Shown here piece by piece: positions 18,536-27,739 of a DNA stretch of 64,000 nt (positions are counted from its first letter, which is position 1; the number at the start of each line of letters is the position of its first letter). Made by a program: the position numbers and the translations under genes. The notes below the pieces were generated by a model. It was not told the DNA's origin. It made no database searches and worked only from the letters and a program-made list of their open reading frames with translations. The DNA is taken from positions 124,001 through 188,000 of the forward strand of contig JBPRGG010000029.1 of assembly GCA_051418075.1 (NCBI GenBank), written 5' to 3'. The stretch is from JBPRGG01 sp051418075 (lineage in GTDB: Bacteria > Bacteroidota > Bacteroidia > Cytophagales > Cyclobacteriaceae).

Positions 18536-19003
18536 CTTTTCTTATACTTTTCGTAAAGCCTGGGATAATCTAGTCTGATTCAGACCCGTCATTGCAAAGT
18601 TTTTGTTGCCAGAAATATGGGCTTTGCGGCTTTGCTATACATTAGAAGGGGGATATAAATTCCTTTTTACTTGCTGCCAGGCGGGGGTAAACTCGGTGAT
18701 ATGATGGAGCCCTTCAAGCCTATGCCTCATGCCAAAGCTTCGGTTCACAATGAAGGATCTTGGGGGGATCTGCATACTTCTTATATTTCTTTACGAAGCC
18801 CCGACCGGGATAAAGTTTAGGAGGGCCATGGCAATCCGTTTCTGGCAATGAAAATTAAAGCTGGCAGCTAATCAAATTGTCATTATAGGATACGGAATCA
18901 AAGGCCTTTCTGCTGGCTGCTTACAATGAGGGTAAAGGAGCTTGCTGAACCTCCAGCAACCAGTAACAAGAAACTAAAAATATTCCTTCGAGCTTCCAGT
19001 TTC

Positions 19004-19036
19004 CAGCTTCCAGCTAATTACATCCAACATCCTTTC
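19004..19036 (+). repeat. direct repeat copy 1
   Basis: 33-bp segment beginning CAGCTTCCAGCTAATTAC that recurs at 19494-19526 with one mismatch. Weaker similarity extends upstream into TAACAAGAAAC and ATATTCCTT, so the repeated block is about 80 bp. Confidence 0.7.
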
Positions 19037-19493
19037 AGCTTTATTCCCCCTTCGAGCCTCCTCCGGTTTATCTGTAATTACCACCCTCGCAACTAGCAAC
19101 CTGTTTGGAGTTTCCTCTAAAATTAATGTCGCCGAAATCAACCTCTCCAAGGTTGGTTAATAAATTTCTTCATTTTTCTAAAACGGAGCTCTCCGAGGTT
19201 CTGGGTTACTAATTGGTTTGTTACTGCACCTTAGTTCAACAAACTTTAATGTGAAATCTTTCTTCCCCTCAGAGTCTCCAGTAAGGGACTCTGAGGCACA
19301 TTGTTGACATTGTTGATTTGATCACCAATGACAAATGTCACCAACTAAAGCAAAAAAAGATGCTATTCGAATCATCATGGATCATCAAAGTCCTCTAGCG
19401 AGAGACTCTGATGGGAAAAAACGGTCAACCATTTTTAGACCTGATCAAACCAGAAACCATTAACAAGAAACCAGCAACTTAAGATATTCCTTT

Positions 19494-19526
19494 CAGCTTC
19501 CAGCTAATTATATCCAACATCCTTTC
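19494..19526 (+). repeat. direct repeat copy 2
   Basis: Second copy of the 33-bp segment, 490 bp after the first, with one C/T difference. Upstream it is preceded by AACAAGAAACCAGCAACTT, matching the extended part of copy 1. Confidence 0.7.
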
Positions 19527-19748
19527 CCCTTTCACCTTAATTTGTTTACTTAAATATAGCCTCTGCTAGTCTCTTGGCTAATGATCCATGACTCTTTGAA
19601 CGTCATAACCTGTTTTTTCACTTGGTGAAGCCAAGGGTATTTATTGGTAATAACGAATGCGGGCTTTGCTGTTGATTATCATGGACATCAATATTATCCC
19701 CGAGTATTAACGGCTGATAAGGATCACCTTCCTGAATTATTAATCATC

Positions 19749-19796
19749 AAAAAAAAATCCTGCAGATAGATATCTACAGGATTTTATTATTTTTCA
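19749..19796. terminator. bidirectional hairpin terminator
   Basis: Near-palindromic hairpin with outer stem ATCCTG/CAGGAT (19757-19762 / 19777-19782) and inner stem AGATA/TATCT, flanked by an A-run on the left and a T-rich run on the right. It sits just beyond the stop of the CoA-transferase gene on the minus strand, whose transcript it should end. Confidence 0.75.
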
Positions 19797-19810
19797 ATTC
19801 TATTGACTCT

Positions 19811-21310
19811 CTAACATTCCAAATAATCACACCACTGGGTATCTCTCATATCACCGGATCGGGCAAACTGCACGTGCATAGCAAATGAAGCAGATAAAGT
19901 CACTGGTGTATGGACTTTACCGGCTAATTGGATGTAATGCCTTAAAAGGTCTTTATAATCAGGATGCACACAGTTATCAATGATGGCATTGGCTCGCTGG
20001 ATGGGTGATTTACCTCTTAAGTCAGCCACACCCTGCTCAGTGATAATTACCTTGGTAGAGTGCTCACTGTGATCCACATGGCTTACCATGGGGACCAGGG
20101 TACTGATTTTTCCACCTTTGGCTATAGAAGGACAGGTGAAAATGGAGAAGAAACTGTTGCGGGTGAAGTCACCTGAACCACCCAATCCGTTCATCATTTG
20201 TTTTCCTAATACGTGTGTGCTGTTAACATTTCCAAATAAGTCAGCTTCCAGGGCTGTATTTACAGTAATCAGTCCTAATCTGCGTACAACTTCCGGATTA
20301 TTGGATATTTCCTGGGGACGCAATAAAAATTTATTTCGGAAAAAGCCAAAGTTGTCATAAAGATCATCCAGTACCTGAGGGCTAATGGTTAGGGAACATC
20401 CTGAAGCAAAGCTTACATTGCCATTTTTCATTAGCTCAATAACGGAGTCCTGGATAACCTCGGTATACATGGTAAATGGAGGAATATCCGGATTAGCTCC
20501 CAAGGAGCCTAAAACAGCGTTGGCGATATTTCCTACCCCGGATTGAATGGGTAAAAAGGATGCTGGGATGGTACCATTCTTGATCTGACTGGCCAGGAAA
20601 TTGGCCACATTTTCTCCAATTTTAGCAGTTACATCATCCACCGGAGCAAAACCGCCTACTTCATCCGGCCTTTCAGTTTCCACTACGGCCACCACTTTTT
20701 TGGGATCCACTCTTAATACTTCAGAACCGCATCGTTCGTTCACCCGATAAATTGGAATGGCCTGCCTGGTAGGAGGATCCTGCGGTTCATATAAATCATG
20801 CATACCTCTCAAAGCCCTGGGGTGTTTATGGTTGAGCTCTACAATGATCTTATCTGCCAATCTGGCTATGGTAGGTACAATACCAACTCCTGTGGTAGGG
20901 ACAATTTCGCCATATTCATTCACATCGCAAGCCTCTATGATGGCGACGTCTATTTTCCCTAAAAATCCATAACGCAATTCCTGAGCCAGGTGTGACAGGT
21001 GCATGTCGAAATAATCGGTATTGCCTTTGTTAAGAAGGGCCTTAAGGTCGTTATTGGATTGATAAGGCGTTCTGAATTTAATCGCATCTGCCCTGGCCAA
21101 AGCACCATCAAGTGAATCTCCCGTAGATGCTCCGGTTATCACCCCGATTTTATAAGGTTTCCCTGCGTCATGTTCTTTTTTAGCCATTTCAGCAATGGCA
21201 GTGGGTACGGCTTTGGGAGAGCCGGAAGGAGTAAATCCGCTAAATCCTACATTATCGTTATGTTTTACAATAGTAGCAGCTTCTTCAGCTGACATAAAAT
21301 TCAATGACAT
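19811..21310 (-). CDS. acetyl-CoA hydrolase/transferase family (succinyl-CoA:acetate CoA-transferase type)
   Basis: 499 residues, class I CoA-transferase of the Ach1/Cat1/AarC group; moves CoA between succinyl-CoA or propionyl-CoA and acetate through a glutamyl-CoA intermediate. Evidence: GFTPSGSPKAVP near the N-terminus, IQSGVGNIANAVLG (256-269), the probable catalytic E284 in FTMYTEVIQDS, GLGGSGDFTRNS and VDHSEHSTKVI. Cytoplasmic. It stands alone between the gene desert and the divergent cytochrome b5-like gene, with a strong terminator behind it. Exact acyl donor not decided by sequence alone. Confidence 0.88.
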   Translation of the reverse strand: MSLNFMSAEEAATIVKHNDNVGFSGFTPSGSPKAVPTAIAEMAKKEHDAGKPYKIGVITGASTGDSLDGALARADAIKFRTPYQSNNDLKALLNKGNTDYFDMHLSHLAQELRYGFLGKIDVAIIEACDVNEYGEIVPTTGVGIVPTIARLADKIIVELNHKHPRALRGMHDLYEPQDPPTRQAIPIYRVNERCGSEVLRVDPKKVVAVVETERPDEVGGFAPVDDVTAKIGENVANFLASQIKNGTIPASFLPIQSGVGNIANAVLGSLGANPDIPPFTMYTEVIQDSVIELMKNGNVSFASGCSLTISPQVLDDLYDNFGFFRNKFLLRPQEISNNPEVVRRLGLITVNTALEADLFGNVNSTHVLGKQMMNGLGGSGDFTRNSFFSIFTCPSIAKGGKISTLVPMVSHVDHSEHSTKVIITEQGVADLRGKSPIQRANAIIDNCVHPDYKDLLRHYIQLAGKVHTPVTLSASFAMHVQFARSGDMRDTQWCDYLEC

Positions 21311-21487
21311 ATTAATTATATTTAAATGGTTTGTGTTCCGTTTTCAGCCGCAAAAATAAAACGTTTCTGTTTATGATGTTTGCCAAAAGGTAAATTTTCA
21401 TTCTATTTAAAATTTTTATAAATAAAAATGGACATATGCCTTATTTTTTTACTGGAAATATTGGCCTTTACTTATTAATATTGTGAA

Positions 21488-21727
21488 ATGGAAGAAAGTT
21501 TAAAAGGTTATACCCCACAGCAACTGGCATTAAGAAATGGACAGGACAAGGAAGAGATTTGGATAGCTTACCAGGGGGAAATATATGAAGTTACTGGATC
21601 CAGGTTGTGGCAATTCGGCCACCATTACCAGCATTGGGCCGGTCAGGATCTGACCGAAGAATTAAAAGATGCTCCTCATGGAAAAGCTGTGCTGGATAAG
21701 TTTAAAAAGGTGGGAATCTTAAAATGA
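21488..21727 (+). CDS. cytochrome b5-like heme-binding domain protein
   Basis: 79 residues forming a single cytochrome b5-like domain: YTPQQLALRNGQDKEEIWIAYQG (split here over residues 8-30) gives the typical start, and GHHYQHWAGQDLTEE plus DAPHG supply candidate axial histidines (H45/H46 or H49, and H64). No signal peptide or membrane segment, so probably soluble and cytoplasmic. It differs from classical b5 (HPGG) in the first heme motif, so heme or another small ligand is possible. Monocistronic; divergent from the CoA-transferase. Confidence 0.8.
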   Translation: MEESLKGYTPQQLALRNGQDKEEIWIAYQGEIYEVTGSRLWQFGHHYQHWAGQDLTEELKDAPHGKAVLDKFKKVGILK

Positions 21728-21840
21728 ACCTGGATTGTAACAAAATTTATTTGTTAAGCTTAATATTCAATGAGTTAGGTTTTTGATCGTTATATTTTTA
21801 TTAAATTAGCATTTTAAACCTTGAAATAAACAGATATTGG

Positions 21841-22917
21841 ATGGTTTTTATGTTTAGTCAGCTCAGATCTATTTCTTTCTTAGTAATATATTTTATTTTT
21901 CTTATTCCTGCAATGGCCCAAATGGAATTGGATCAATCCAAAGCCGAAAAAGGTGAGGGCATTTTCGGGATCTTGCGCAGAAATGGTCTGGAACCATCCA
22001 GGTTATTGGTGGAAGAGTTTATTCGGTTAAACCAATCGCTTTTGGGACCTGATAGTGTATTAATTGAAGGAAAGGTATATTTTCTTCCTAATAATCAGCC
22101 AATTTCCATATCTAAAAAAGAAAATAAACCGGTAGGAACAAAATCCGAAATGCCTGGAAATGTAAAGCCAGCATTAAGTAAAACCTTAACCTATGACCTA
22201 TTTGGACCGGGTTATGAAAATGTCGTGGTTAAAGATAATATCCTGGAAAATGCTGTTTTTTACTTAATATCCGGACATGGCGGTCCGGATCCTGGAGCAA
22301 TTGGAGAATATGGTAAATATCTGCTCAGCGAAGATGAATATGCTTATGATGTGACCCTTCGCCTGGCCAGGAACCTTATGGAAAGAGGAGCACTGGTTTA
22401 TATGGTCATTCAGGATAAAGATGATGGTATCCGGGATGATGCCATACTTGAAATGGATACTGATGAGATTTCCCTGTTAAGTGAAGCTTTGCCCTATAAT
22501 CAAAAAGCCCGCTTACGACAACGAACCCAGATTGTCAATAATTTATACAAAAAGCATGTTGGACGGTATCAAAGACTCATTTCTATTCATCTGGACAGCA
22601 GAAGCACCAGCCAGAACATCGATGTATTCTTTTATCATCATCATCGCAGCAAATCAGGTAAAAAGCTGGCTGACCATATCCAACAGACTTTTGAATCCAA
22701 ATATGCCGAACATCAACCTGGCAGGAACTATTATGGTAGTGTTTCCTCCCGCAGTGGTTTGTACCTGGTTCGAAATACCACGCCTCCGATAGTTTTTATT
22801 GAGTTGGGAAATATCCAAAACTCACGGGATCAGCGACGCTTTGTATTAAGCGATAACCGGCAAGCTCTGGCCAACTGGATTATGGAAGGCATTCTCAGGG
22901 ATTTTGCTGAACATTAA
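21841..22917 (+). CDS. secreted N-acetylmuramoyl-L-alanine amidase
   Basis: Peptidoglycan hydrolase, Amidase_3 (AmiA/B/C) fold, exported to the periplasm. 358 residues with an N-terminal signal (VIYFIFLIPAMAQ, cleavage about 27), a linker region (about 28-130) containing a FGILRRNG...LVEEFIRLNQ stretch that may be a LysM-like piece, then the zinc amidase domain about 138-355. Visible zinc/catalytic residues: H in ISGHGG, E in SEDEYAYDV, H in SIHLDSR and the catalytic E in FIELGNIQN. Start could be the ATG at 21841 or at 21850. Confidence 0.87.
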   Translation: MVFMFSQLRSISFLVIYFIFLIPAMAQMELDQSKAEKGEGIFGILRRNGLEPSRLLVEEFIRLNQSLLGPDSVLIEGKVYFLPNNQPISISKKENKPVGTKSEMPGNVKPALSKTLTYDLFGPGYENVVVKDNILENAVFYLISGHGGPDPGAIGEYGKYLLSEDEYAYDVTLRLARNLMERGALVYMVIQDKDDGIRDDAILEMDTDEISLLSEALPYNQKARLRQRTQIVNNLYKKHVGRYQRLISIHLDSRSTSQNIDVFFYHHHRSKSGKKLADHIQQTFESKYAEHQPGRNYYGSVSSRSGLYLVRNTTPPIVFIELGNIQNSRDQRRFVLSDNRQALANWIMEGILRDFAEH

Positions 22918-23049
22918 TTAATTGTATCTTTTGGTCCGACTTATTTCCAAATACTGAAGCCAGCTTGAGACCATAATATTCGTTTGATCAATCATAAAAC
23001 TCTTTACAGCCTGGGCTTGATCAATAATCAGAAAAGTTAGACCAGTTAT

Positions 23050-24297
23050 TTATTCCTCCCATTTTTTAAATAAAGACACAGCAATGTGCCCGCCAAATCC
23101 GAAAGAATTATTCAGGGCTACTTTTACCTCTTTTTGCACTACTTTATTAGGTGTAATCTGAATTCGGGGATCTATTTCCGGATCCAGGTTTTCAAAATTG
23201 ATAGTAGGTGGTATGGTATTTTGTTCTATGGCTTTCACACAGGCAATGGCTTCGATTGCACCGGCAGCTCCCAATAAATGCCCGGTCATGGATTTAGTGG
23301 CGCTGATATGGAGTTTGTCCAGTGATGCTGCAAAAACTTTGGCAATGGCTTTACATTCACTGATATCGCCCACCGGTGTGGCAGTAGCGTGGGTGTTGAC
23401 GTAATCTACCTGGTCTGGTCTCAGTTTAGCTTCATTTAAGGCATCCTGCATGGCGTAGACTGCGCCTAAACCTTCCGGGTGGGACGAAGTAATGTGGTAG
23501 GCATCTGAGGCAAAACCAAATGCGCTTAATTCACAATAGATCCGCGCCCCCCGGGCTTTGGCGTGTTCATAGTCTTCCAATAGTAAAGCTCCTGCCCCTT
23601 CCCCCATTACAAATCCGTCCCGGCTGCTATCAAAAGGCCTTGAAGCGGTCTCTGGTGATTCATTTCGGGTAGACAAAGCCCGGGCTGCATTAAATCCACC
23701 TATGGATGATTTGATGATGGCTGCTTCTGATCCTCCGGCCAGCATTACATCTGCTTTACCTACCCTGATCAGGTTAACTGCATCAGCCAGGGCATTGTTA
23801 GAAGAGGTACAAGCAGATACAGTAGCGTAACTTGGTCCTTGTAGCCCATGTTTGATAGATAGTTGTCCCGCAGCTATATTGGGTATCATTTTAGTGATGA
23901 AAAAGGGACTGAACCGGGGAATGCCATTACCTTGCCCAAATGAAATAACTTCCTGTTCGAAGGTTTCAATGCCTCCAATGCCACTGGCCCAGATTACCCC
24001 AGCCCGTCGGCGATTCACTTTTTCCAGGTCCAGTGCTGCATCCCTGAAACATTCAGCCACAGAAGCAAAGGCATACTGAGAAAACAGATCCAGTTTTCTG
24101 GCTTCTGCCTTTTCCATGGTTTGCAGGGGATCAAAATCTTTTACTTCACAGGCAAACTGGGTTTTGAACTGGGAAGCATCAAATTTAGTGATGGAGCCAG
24201 CTCCACTTTTTCCCTGTATCAGGCTGTTCCAATATTCATTTACACTATTTCCCAAAGGAGTAATGGCTCCCAATCCAGTTACAACAACTCTTTTCAT
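23050..24297 (-). CDS. fabF: second 3-oxoacyl-ACP synthase II (FabF paralogue) under TetR control
   Basis: 415-residue condensing enzyme with an intact triad C163 (SACTSSNNAL), H303 (NTHATATPVGD) and H340 (KSMTGHLLGAAGA). It is clearly related to the housekeeping FabF at 9381-10634 but diverged, with VSACTSS instead of ISACASA at the nucleophile. It has no acpP beside it. It is preceded 47 nt upstream by a TetR gene on the same strand, and a near-palindromic site (24310-24329) lies 13 nt before its start, so its expression is probably regulated. Possible roles: adjusting acyl chain length or unsaturation of membrane lipids on demand, or a specialised lipid; context does not decide. Confidence 0.9.
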   Translation of the reverse strand: MKRVVVTGLGAITPLGNSVNEYWNSLIQGKSGAGSITKFDASQFKTQFACEVKDFDPLQTMEKAEARKLDLFSQYAFASVAECFRDAALDLEKVNRRRAGVIWASGIGGIETFEQEVISFGQGNGIPRFSPFFITKMIPNIAAGQLSIKHGLQGPSYATVSACTSSNNALADAVNLIRVGKADVMLAGGSEAAIIKSSIGGFNAARALSTRNESPETASRPFDSSRDGFVMGEGAGALLLEDYEHAKARGARIYCELSAFGFASDAYHITSSHPEGLGAVYAMQDALNEAKLRPDQVDYVNTHATATPVGDISECKAIAKVFAASLDKLHISATKSMTGHLLGAAGAIEAIACVKAIEQNTIPPTINFENLDPEIDPRIQITPNKVVQKEVKVALNNSFGFGGHIAVSLFKKWEE

Positions 24298-24309
24298 ATG
24301 CTTGATTTT

Positions 24310-24329
24310 TATTTACTAATAAGTAAGTC
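24310..24329. promoter_or_regulatory. putative TetR operator 2 (before fabF2)
   Basis: Reads TATTTACTAATAAGTAAGTC and matches the perfect palindrome upstream of the tetR gene at 17 of 20 positions. It lies between tetR and fabF2, 13 nt from the fabF2 start codon. Confidence 0.65.
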
Positions 24330-24344
24330 TCTTTATTAAATTTT

Positions 24345-24902
24345 TTACTTCAGTTCATCCAAAATTTGCTGATAAAGGCTTTTAAATGATTGTTTTCCGG
24401 CAATACGAGCAATTTGTAATCCTCCTATCATACTGGAAATAATTTGTAATGCTTTCAATTCAGCCTCGCCTTTGTAAAAAAATAACCCTTTTTTTCGACC
24501 CTGCTCCAGTAATTTGCTAAGCCACAGTAAGATAAGATTGGTCATTTTTTTTAGCTCCTTCTGAGTATTATCATTCAGCGTATGGAAATCAGGGCCTAAG
24601 GAACCCATCAGGCAGATCTTATCTTCCCTGTTACTTTTCAAATAGATCTTCAGAAATGTGTCCAGCTGCTGCCACTCATCGAAATCATGAGCCAGCATAT
24701 TTTCTACCATTTCTTCAAATCGCTGTATATTGTTACGTACGATACTGGAACCAAGATTCCCCTTGGAAGGAAAGTAATAATGTATGGCGGCATTTTTTAT
24801 GCCCAATTCAGAAGAAATATCCTGATAACTAAAGGCGTTAAATCCTTTGGTCAGGATCAGTTCTTCACCAAGCTGCATTATTTTTTCCCGGGTTACTGAC
24901 AT
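24345..24902 (-). CDS. TetR family transcriptional regulator
   Basis: 185 residues. N-terminal helix-turn-helix: GFNAFSYQDISSELGIKNAAIHYYFPSKGNL (about residues 19-49, given here only as the family pattern SYQDIS...IHYYFPSK), followed by an all-helical ligand domain. It lies directly upstream of fabF2 on the same strand and is flanked by two copies of a palindrome, one 24 nt before its own start and one before fabF2. Expected to repress both itself and fabF2 and to respond to an acyl or lipid-like ligand (inference from context). Confidence 0.88.
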   Translation of the reverse strand: MSVTREKIMQLGEELILTKGFNAFSYQDISSELGIKNAAIHYYFPSKGNLGSSIVRNNIQRFEEMVENMLAHDFDEWQQLDTFLKIYLKSNREDKICLMGSLGPDFHTLNDNTQKELKKMTNLILLWLSKLLEQGRKKGLFFYKGEAELKALQIISSMIGGLQIARIAGKQSFKSLYQQILDELK

Positions 24903-24925
24903 AAGCCAATTTATTTCAGCAAAAA

Positions 24926-24945
24926 TACTTACTAATTAGTAAGTA
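24926..24945. promoter_or_regulatory. putative TetR operator 1 (perfect palindrome)
   Basis: TACTTACTAATTAGTAAGTA is a perfect 20-bp inverted repeat, 24 nt upstream of the tetR start codon, in the expected place for an autoregulatory operator. A 17/20 copy lies before fabF2. Confidence 0.75.
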
Positions 24946-25167
24946 AAAAAGTATTCTCCTGAAAAAGGCAATAATTGACGATTTTTTAAAAGCTGTTTCA
25001 GAATATAAGGAGTCTAAGTGATTCGTGAGATATGGTATATGGGACATTGAAACTGCTTATCTCTGGCCTTACGATTGCTTAGTTTTCGCCGCACATTTCC
25101 TAATTAAGTTCTCCTACTTGAAATTAGAATCAAAAATACCATGAATCTATCCAAAACATGATGGTAG

Positions 25168-27528
25168 CTATTCATACCTCAAAGATTCCACCGGATTTTG
25201 ATGGGCTACCTTATAGGATTGATAACTTACGGTAAGGAAAGCAATGGTTATAATAAAAACTGCTCCGGCCACAAAATCAAGTCCATTTAAACCAATTTTA
25301 TAAGCGGAGGGGTCTATTGTTTGAAATTTATAAGCCAATGGCCAGGCAATCAGGTTAGCCAGGAGGATCAGGAACAGAAATTCCCGGATCAGCAGGTAAA
25401 ATACCTGCCCGGTTCTGGCACCATGAACCTTTCTTATTCCAATTTCTTTGGTTTTAGAACGGGCGGAAAAGGAGGTTAAACCAAATAATCCGACTGCTGA
25501 AATCAGTATGGTGATGATGGCAAAAAAAGTAAATGTGCTGGTAATGCCTTTATATACTTTTAAAGCTTCCCGGTCCAACTGGTCGGCCAACAGGTGAAAT
25601 TCGAAAAATTCGTCCGGCAAAAATTGTTTAAACGCCAGTCTGATACTGCTGCGGGTAGCCTGTAAATCTGCCTCAGGTCTGATTTTTACGGTGAACATGG
25701 CGATGCCGGTTACCTGGTCTGAATGCAGGGTAAATAAGAATGGTGGGATTTTCTGACTCACCGAATAAGGGTGAAAATCATTGACTACGCCAATGACGGT
25801 CAAATTGCCATTATCTAAAGTTTTACCAATGGGGTCTTCCCAGCCAAAGAATGCTGCAGCGGTCTGATTGATCAGGCAGGCACCTTCCTGATCTGAAGGC
25901 ATCTCCCGGGAAAAATTCCTTCCTTTGATGATATGCAATCCCATGGTTTCCAGATAGTCGTAACCTATAACATTCCTGCGAATATCTACCCGCTGATCCG
26001 GGTCAGATCCTTCCCAGGTGATGGAAGATCCCCAATTGCCCATAAATGGCAGGTTATAGGAAACAGCAGCATTGATGATATCTTCCTGTTGAAGTAGCTG
26101 GTTTCGAATTAAATTAAAATCAAGGGAAGGTTGTTCAGATTCCAAGTGCATTTTAGTGTATAAAATGTTTTCCTGATTGAATCCTAAGTCTTTATTTTTC
26201 AGGTAGTTAAACTGGCGAAAGATCATAAAGGTAGCTACTACCAGCAGACTTGAAACCACAAATTGAAAAGTAACCAGTGATTTTCTTAATAAACCAGATC
26301 GCTGGCTGCCCAGGCTACCCGATTTTAATACTTTCAGGGGCTTTAAGGCTGATAAGTAGAAAGCTGGATAGCTGCCTGCCAACAGGGAAGTCAGCATTGT
26401 AATACCCAGAATGAAAAATACAAATGGATAATTATTAATAAAATCAATTTTTAAAGATCTGCCAATGATCTGATTGAACAGTTGTAAGAATATTTCAGCC
26501 ATAATAAAGGCCAAAACCATAGCGATCAGGGAAATGACCAGTGATTCCAATAAAAATTGCTTGATCAGGGAAAACCTTTGACTACCTACTACTTTCTTGA
26601 TACCGATTTCTCTCGATCTCAGGCTGGCAAATGCTGTATTCAAATTAGTGAAATTAACACAGGCTACCAGTAAAGCAAATACGGCAATAGCGCCATACAT
26701 ATAGATAATGGACATTAAGCCGCCTGAAGGTGTATAAGATCGCAGGTGAAGATCAGATAAAGGAACCAGTTGTAAGGTGGATTTATAACTATCTACCTGT
26801 TTATTTAAAAAGTCCCCCATTTTAACCTTCAGATCATTATAGTGGGCATTATCCACTAATAATATAGTGCTGAAACTACTGTTGCCCCAGTTTTGCAGGT
26901 TTTCCTGGTCAATTTGCTCCAGTATCTGGATGTGTCCCAGGTAATCTATTTTCAGGGAGGAGTTTTCAGGAAGATCTTCAAACACTCCGGTAACCATCAG
27001 TTTGGCTTTATTACGACAATTTATGACTTTACCCATGGGGTCCTGGTCAGGAAAGAATTTTTGGGCCAGCGATGCTGATAAAACGATATGGTTGGGTTCT
27101 GTTAAAACCTTTTCAGGATTTCCCTTTAAAAAGGTAAAGGTTAGCACCCTGAAAAGTGAAGCATTTGTATACCATCCATTTTCCTCATAAAAAGTTTTCC
27201 CGGGTCCCGTTGATAAATATTCACCCCAGGCTCCCCTTAAGGTAACTGATTCCTGGATTTCGGAAAATTCATTTTCCAGAGCCGCTCCCAAAGGATAGGG
27301 GGTACTGTGCCAGTATTGGTCACCATTGGAAAGATGGGCCTTGGTATGCACCTGGTAAATATCATCATAGTGTTGATGGAACTTGTCGAAGCTAAATTCA
27401 TACTGAATGTAAAGTGCAATAAGTATGAATGTAGTAAGTCCCACAGTAAGTCCCAGAATGTTCATGAAGGCATAGCCGGGATGCCTGATCAGGTTTCTGT
27501 AAGCAACGCGTAAATTATGTTTTAGCAT
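25168..27528 (-). CDS. FtsX/MacB-like ABC transporter permease
   Basis: 786-residue inner-membrane permease with the duplicated MacB layout common in Bacteroidota: N-terminal transmembrane helix (about 20-42, FMNILGLTVGLTTFILIAL), periplasmic MacB_PCD domain (about 45-240), three helices in the middle (about 280-400) including the FtsX segment with SLRSREIGIKKVVG, a fourth near 420, a second periplasmic domain (about 440-640) and a final three-helix FtsX unit with SARSKTKEIGIRKVHGA. Such proteins usually act with a separate ATPase in efflux or envelope lipid/peptide handling or in stress signalling. No ATP-binding partner is encoded here, so it is an orphan permease. Confidence 0.9.
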   Translation of the reverse strand: MLKHNLRVAYRNLIRHPGYAFMNILGLTVGLTTFILIALYIQYEFSFDKFHQHYDDIYQVHTKAHLSNGDQYWHSTPYPLGAALENEFSEIQESVTLRGAWGEYLSTGPGKTFYEENGWYTNASLFRVLTFTFLKGNPEKVLTEPNHIVLSASLAQKFFPDQDPMGKVINCRNKAKLMVTGVFEDLPENSSLKIDYLGHIQILEQIDQENLQNWGNSSFSTILLVDNAHYNDLKVKMGDFLNKQVDSYKSTLQLVPLSDLHLRSYTPSGGLMSIIYMYGAIAVFALLVACVNFTNLNTAFASLRSREIGIKKVVGSQRFSLIKQFLLESLVISLIAMVLAFIMAEIFLQLFNQIIGRSLKIDFINNYPFVFFILGITMLTSLLAGSYPAFYLSALKPLKVLKSGSLGSQRSGLLRKSLVTFQFVVSSLLVVATFMIFRQFNYLKNKDLGFNQENILYTKMHLESEQPSLDFNLIRNQLLQQEDIINAAVSYNLPFMGNWGSSITWEGSDPDQRVDIRRNVIGYDYLETMGLHIIKGRNFSREMPSDQEGACLINQTAAAFFGWEDPIGKTLDNGNLTVIGVVNDFHPYSVSQKIPPFLFTLHSDQVTGIAMFTVKIRPEADLQATRSSIRLAFKQFLPDEFFEFHLLADQLDREALKVYKGITSTFTFFAIITILISAVGLFGLTSFSARSKTKEIGIRKVHGARTGQVFYLLIREFLFLILLANLIAWPLAYKFQTIDPSAYKIGLNGLDFVAGAVFIITIAFLTVSYQSYKVAHQNPVESLRYE

Positions 27529-27739
27529 AGGTAAGTCTGTTATTCAATGTTTTTACCCTTTTTATGCCAAACCTGTGCCGTTTTTTATAAGCATTTCATA
27601 ATCAATATGTTACGATTTTGTTTGGAATCCCAACTGTATAAAAATCATACAGATGTGTTTTAAAATGAACAGGAAATAGCTACTGTAAAAACATGAATTC
27701 AACATCTGGCAATAATTATCTGATGATGTTGTTGGGTAA

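Larger units (their letters stand above)
18536..19748. other. gene desert with degenerate repeats
   Basis: About 1.2 kb without an intact gene. The reading frames are broken everywhere. It contains a pair of imperfect direct repeats, short (CAACCAG)-like runs near 18955 and 19448-19480, small hairpins such as GGACTCTG paired with CAGAGTC (19270-19293), REP-like words built on CTCTCC(A/G)AGGTT (19142-19156 and 19189-19201), and a 10-bp inverted pair TTGCCAGAAA (18606-18615) / TTTCTGGCAA (18839-18848). One frame near 18660-18860 reads as protein-like text for about 60 codons before a stop. It looks like a graveyard of small mobile or REP-type repeats rather than a functional locus. Confidence 0.6.

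Noticed and set aside
18660..18860. Possible protein fragment (KLGDMMEPFKPMPHAKAS) in the gene desert
   Set aside because: Only about 60 codons long, no start, no family that I recognise; kept only as a note under the desert.
19004..19526. CRISPR-like array
   Set aside because: Only two repeat copies 490 bp apart with one mismatch; no regular spacers and no cas genes.
22918..23049. 40-codon open frame after fabF2 on the minus strand (LTFLIIDQAQAVKSF...)
   Set aside because: No start codon at its beginning and no recognisable motif; could be chance.
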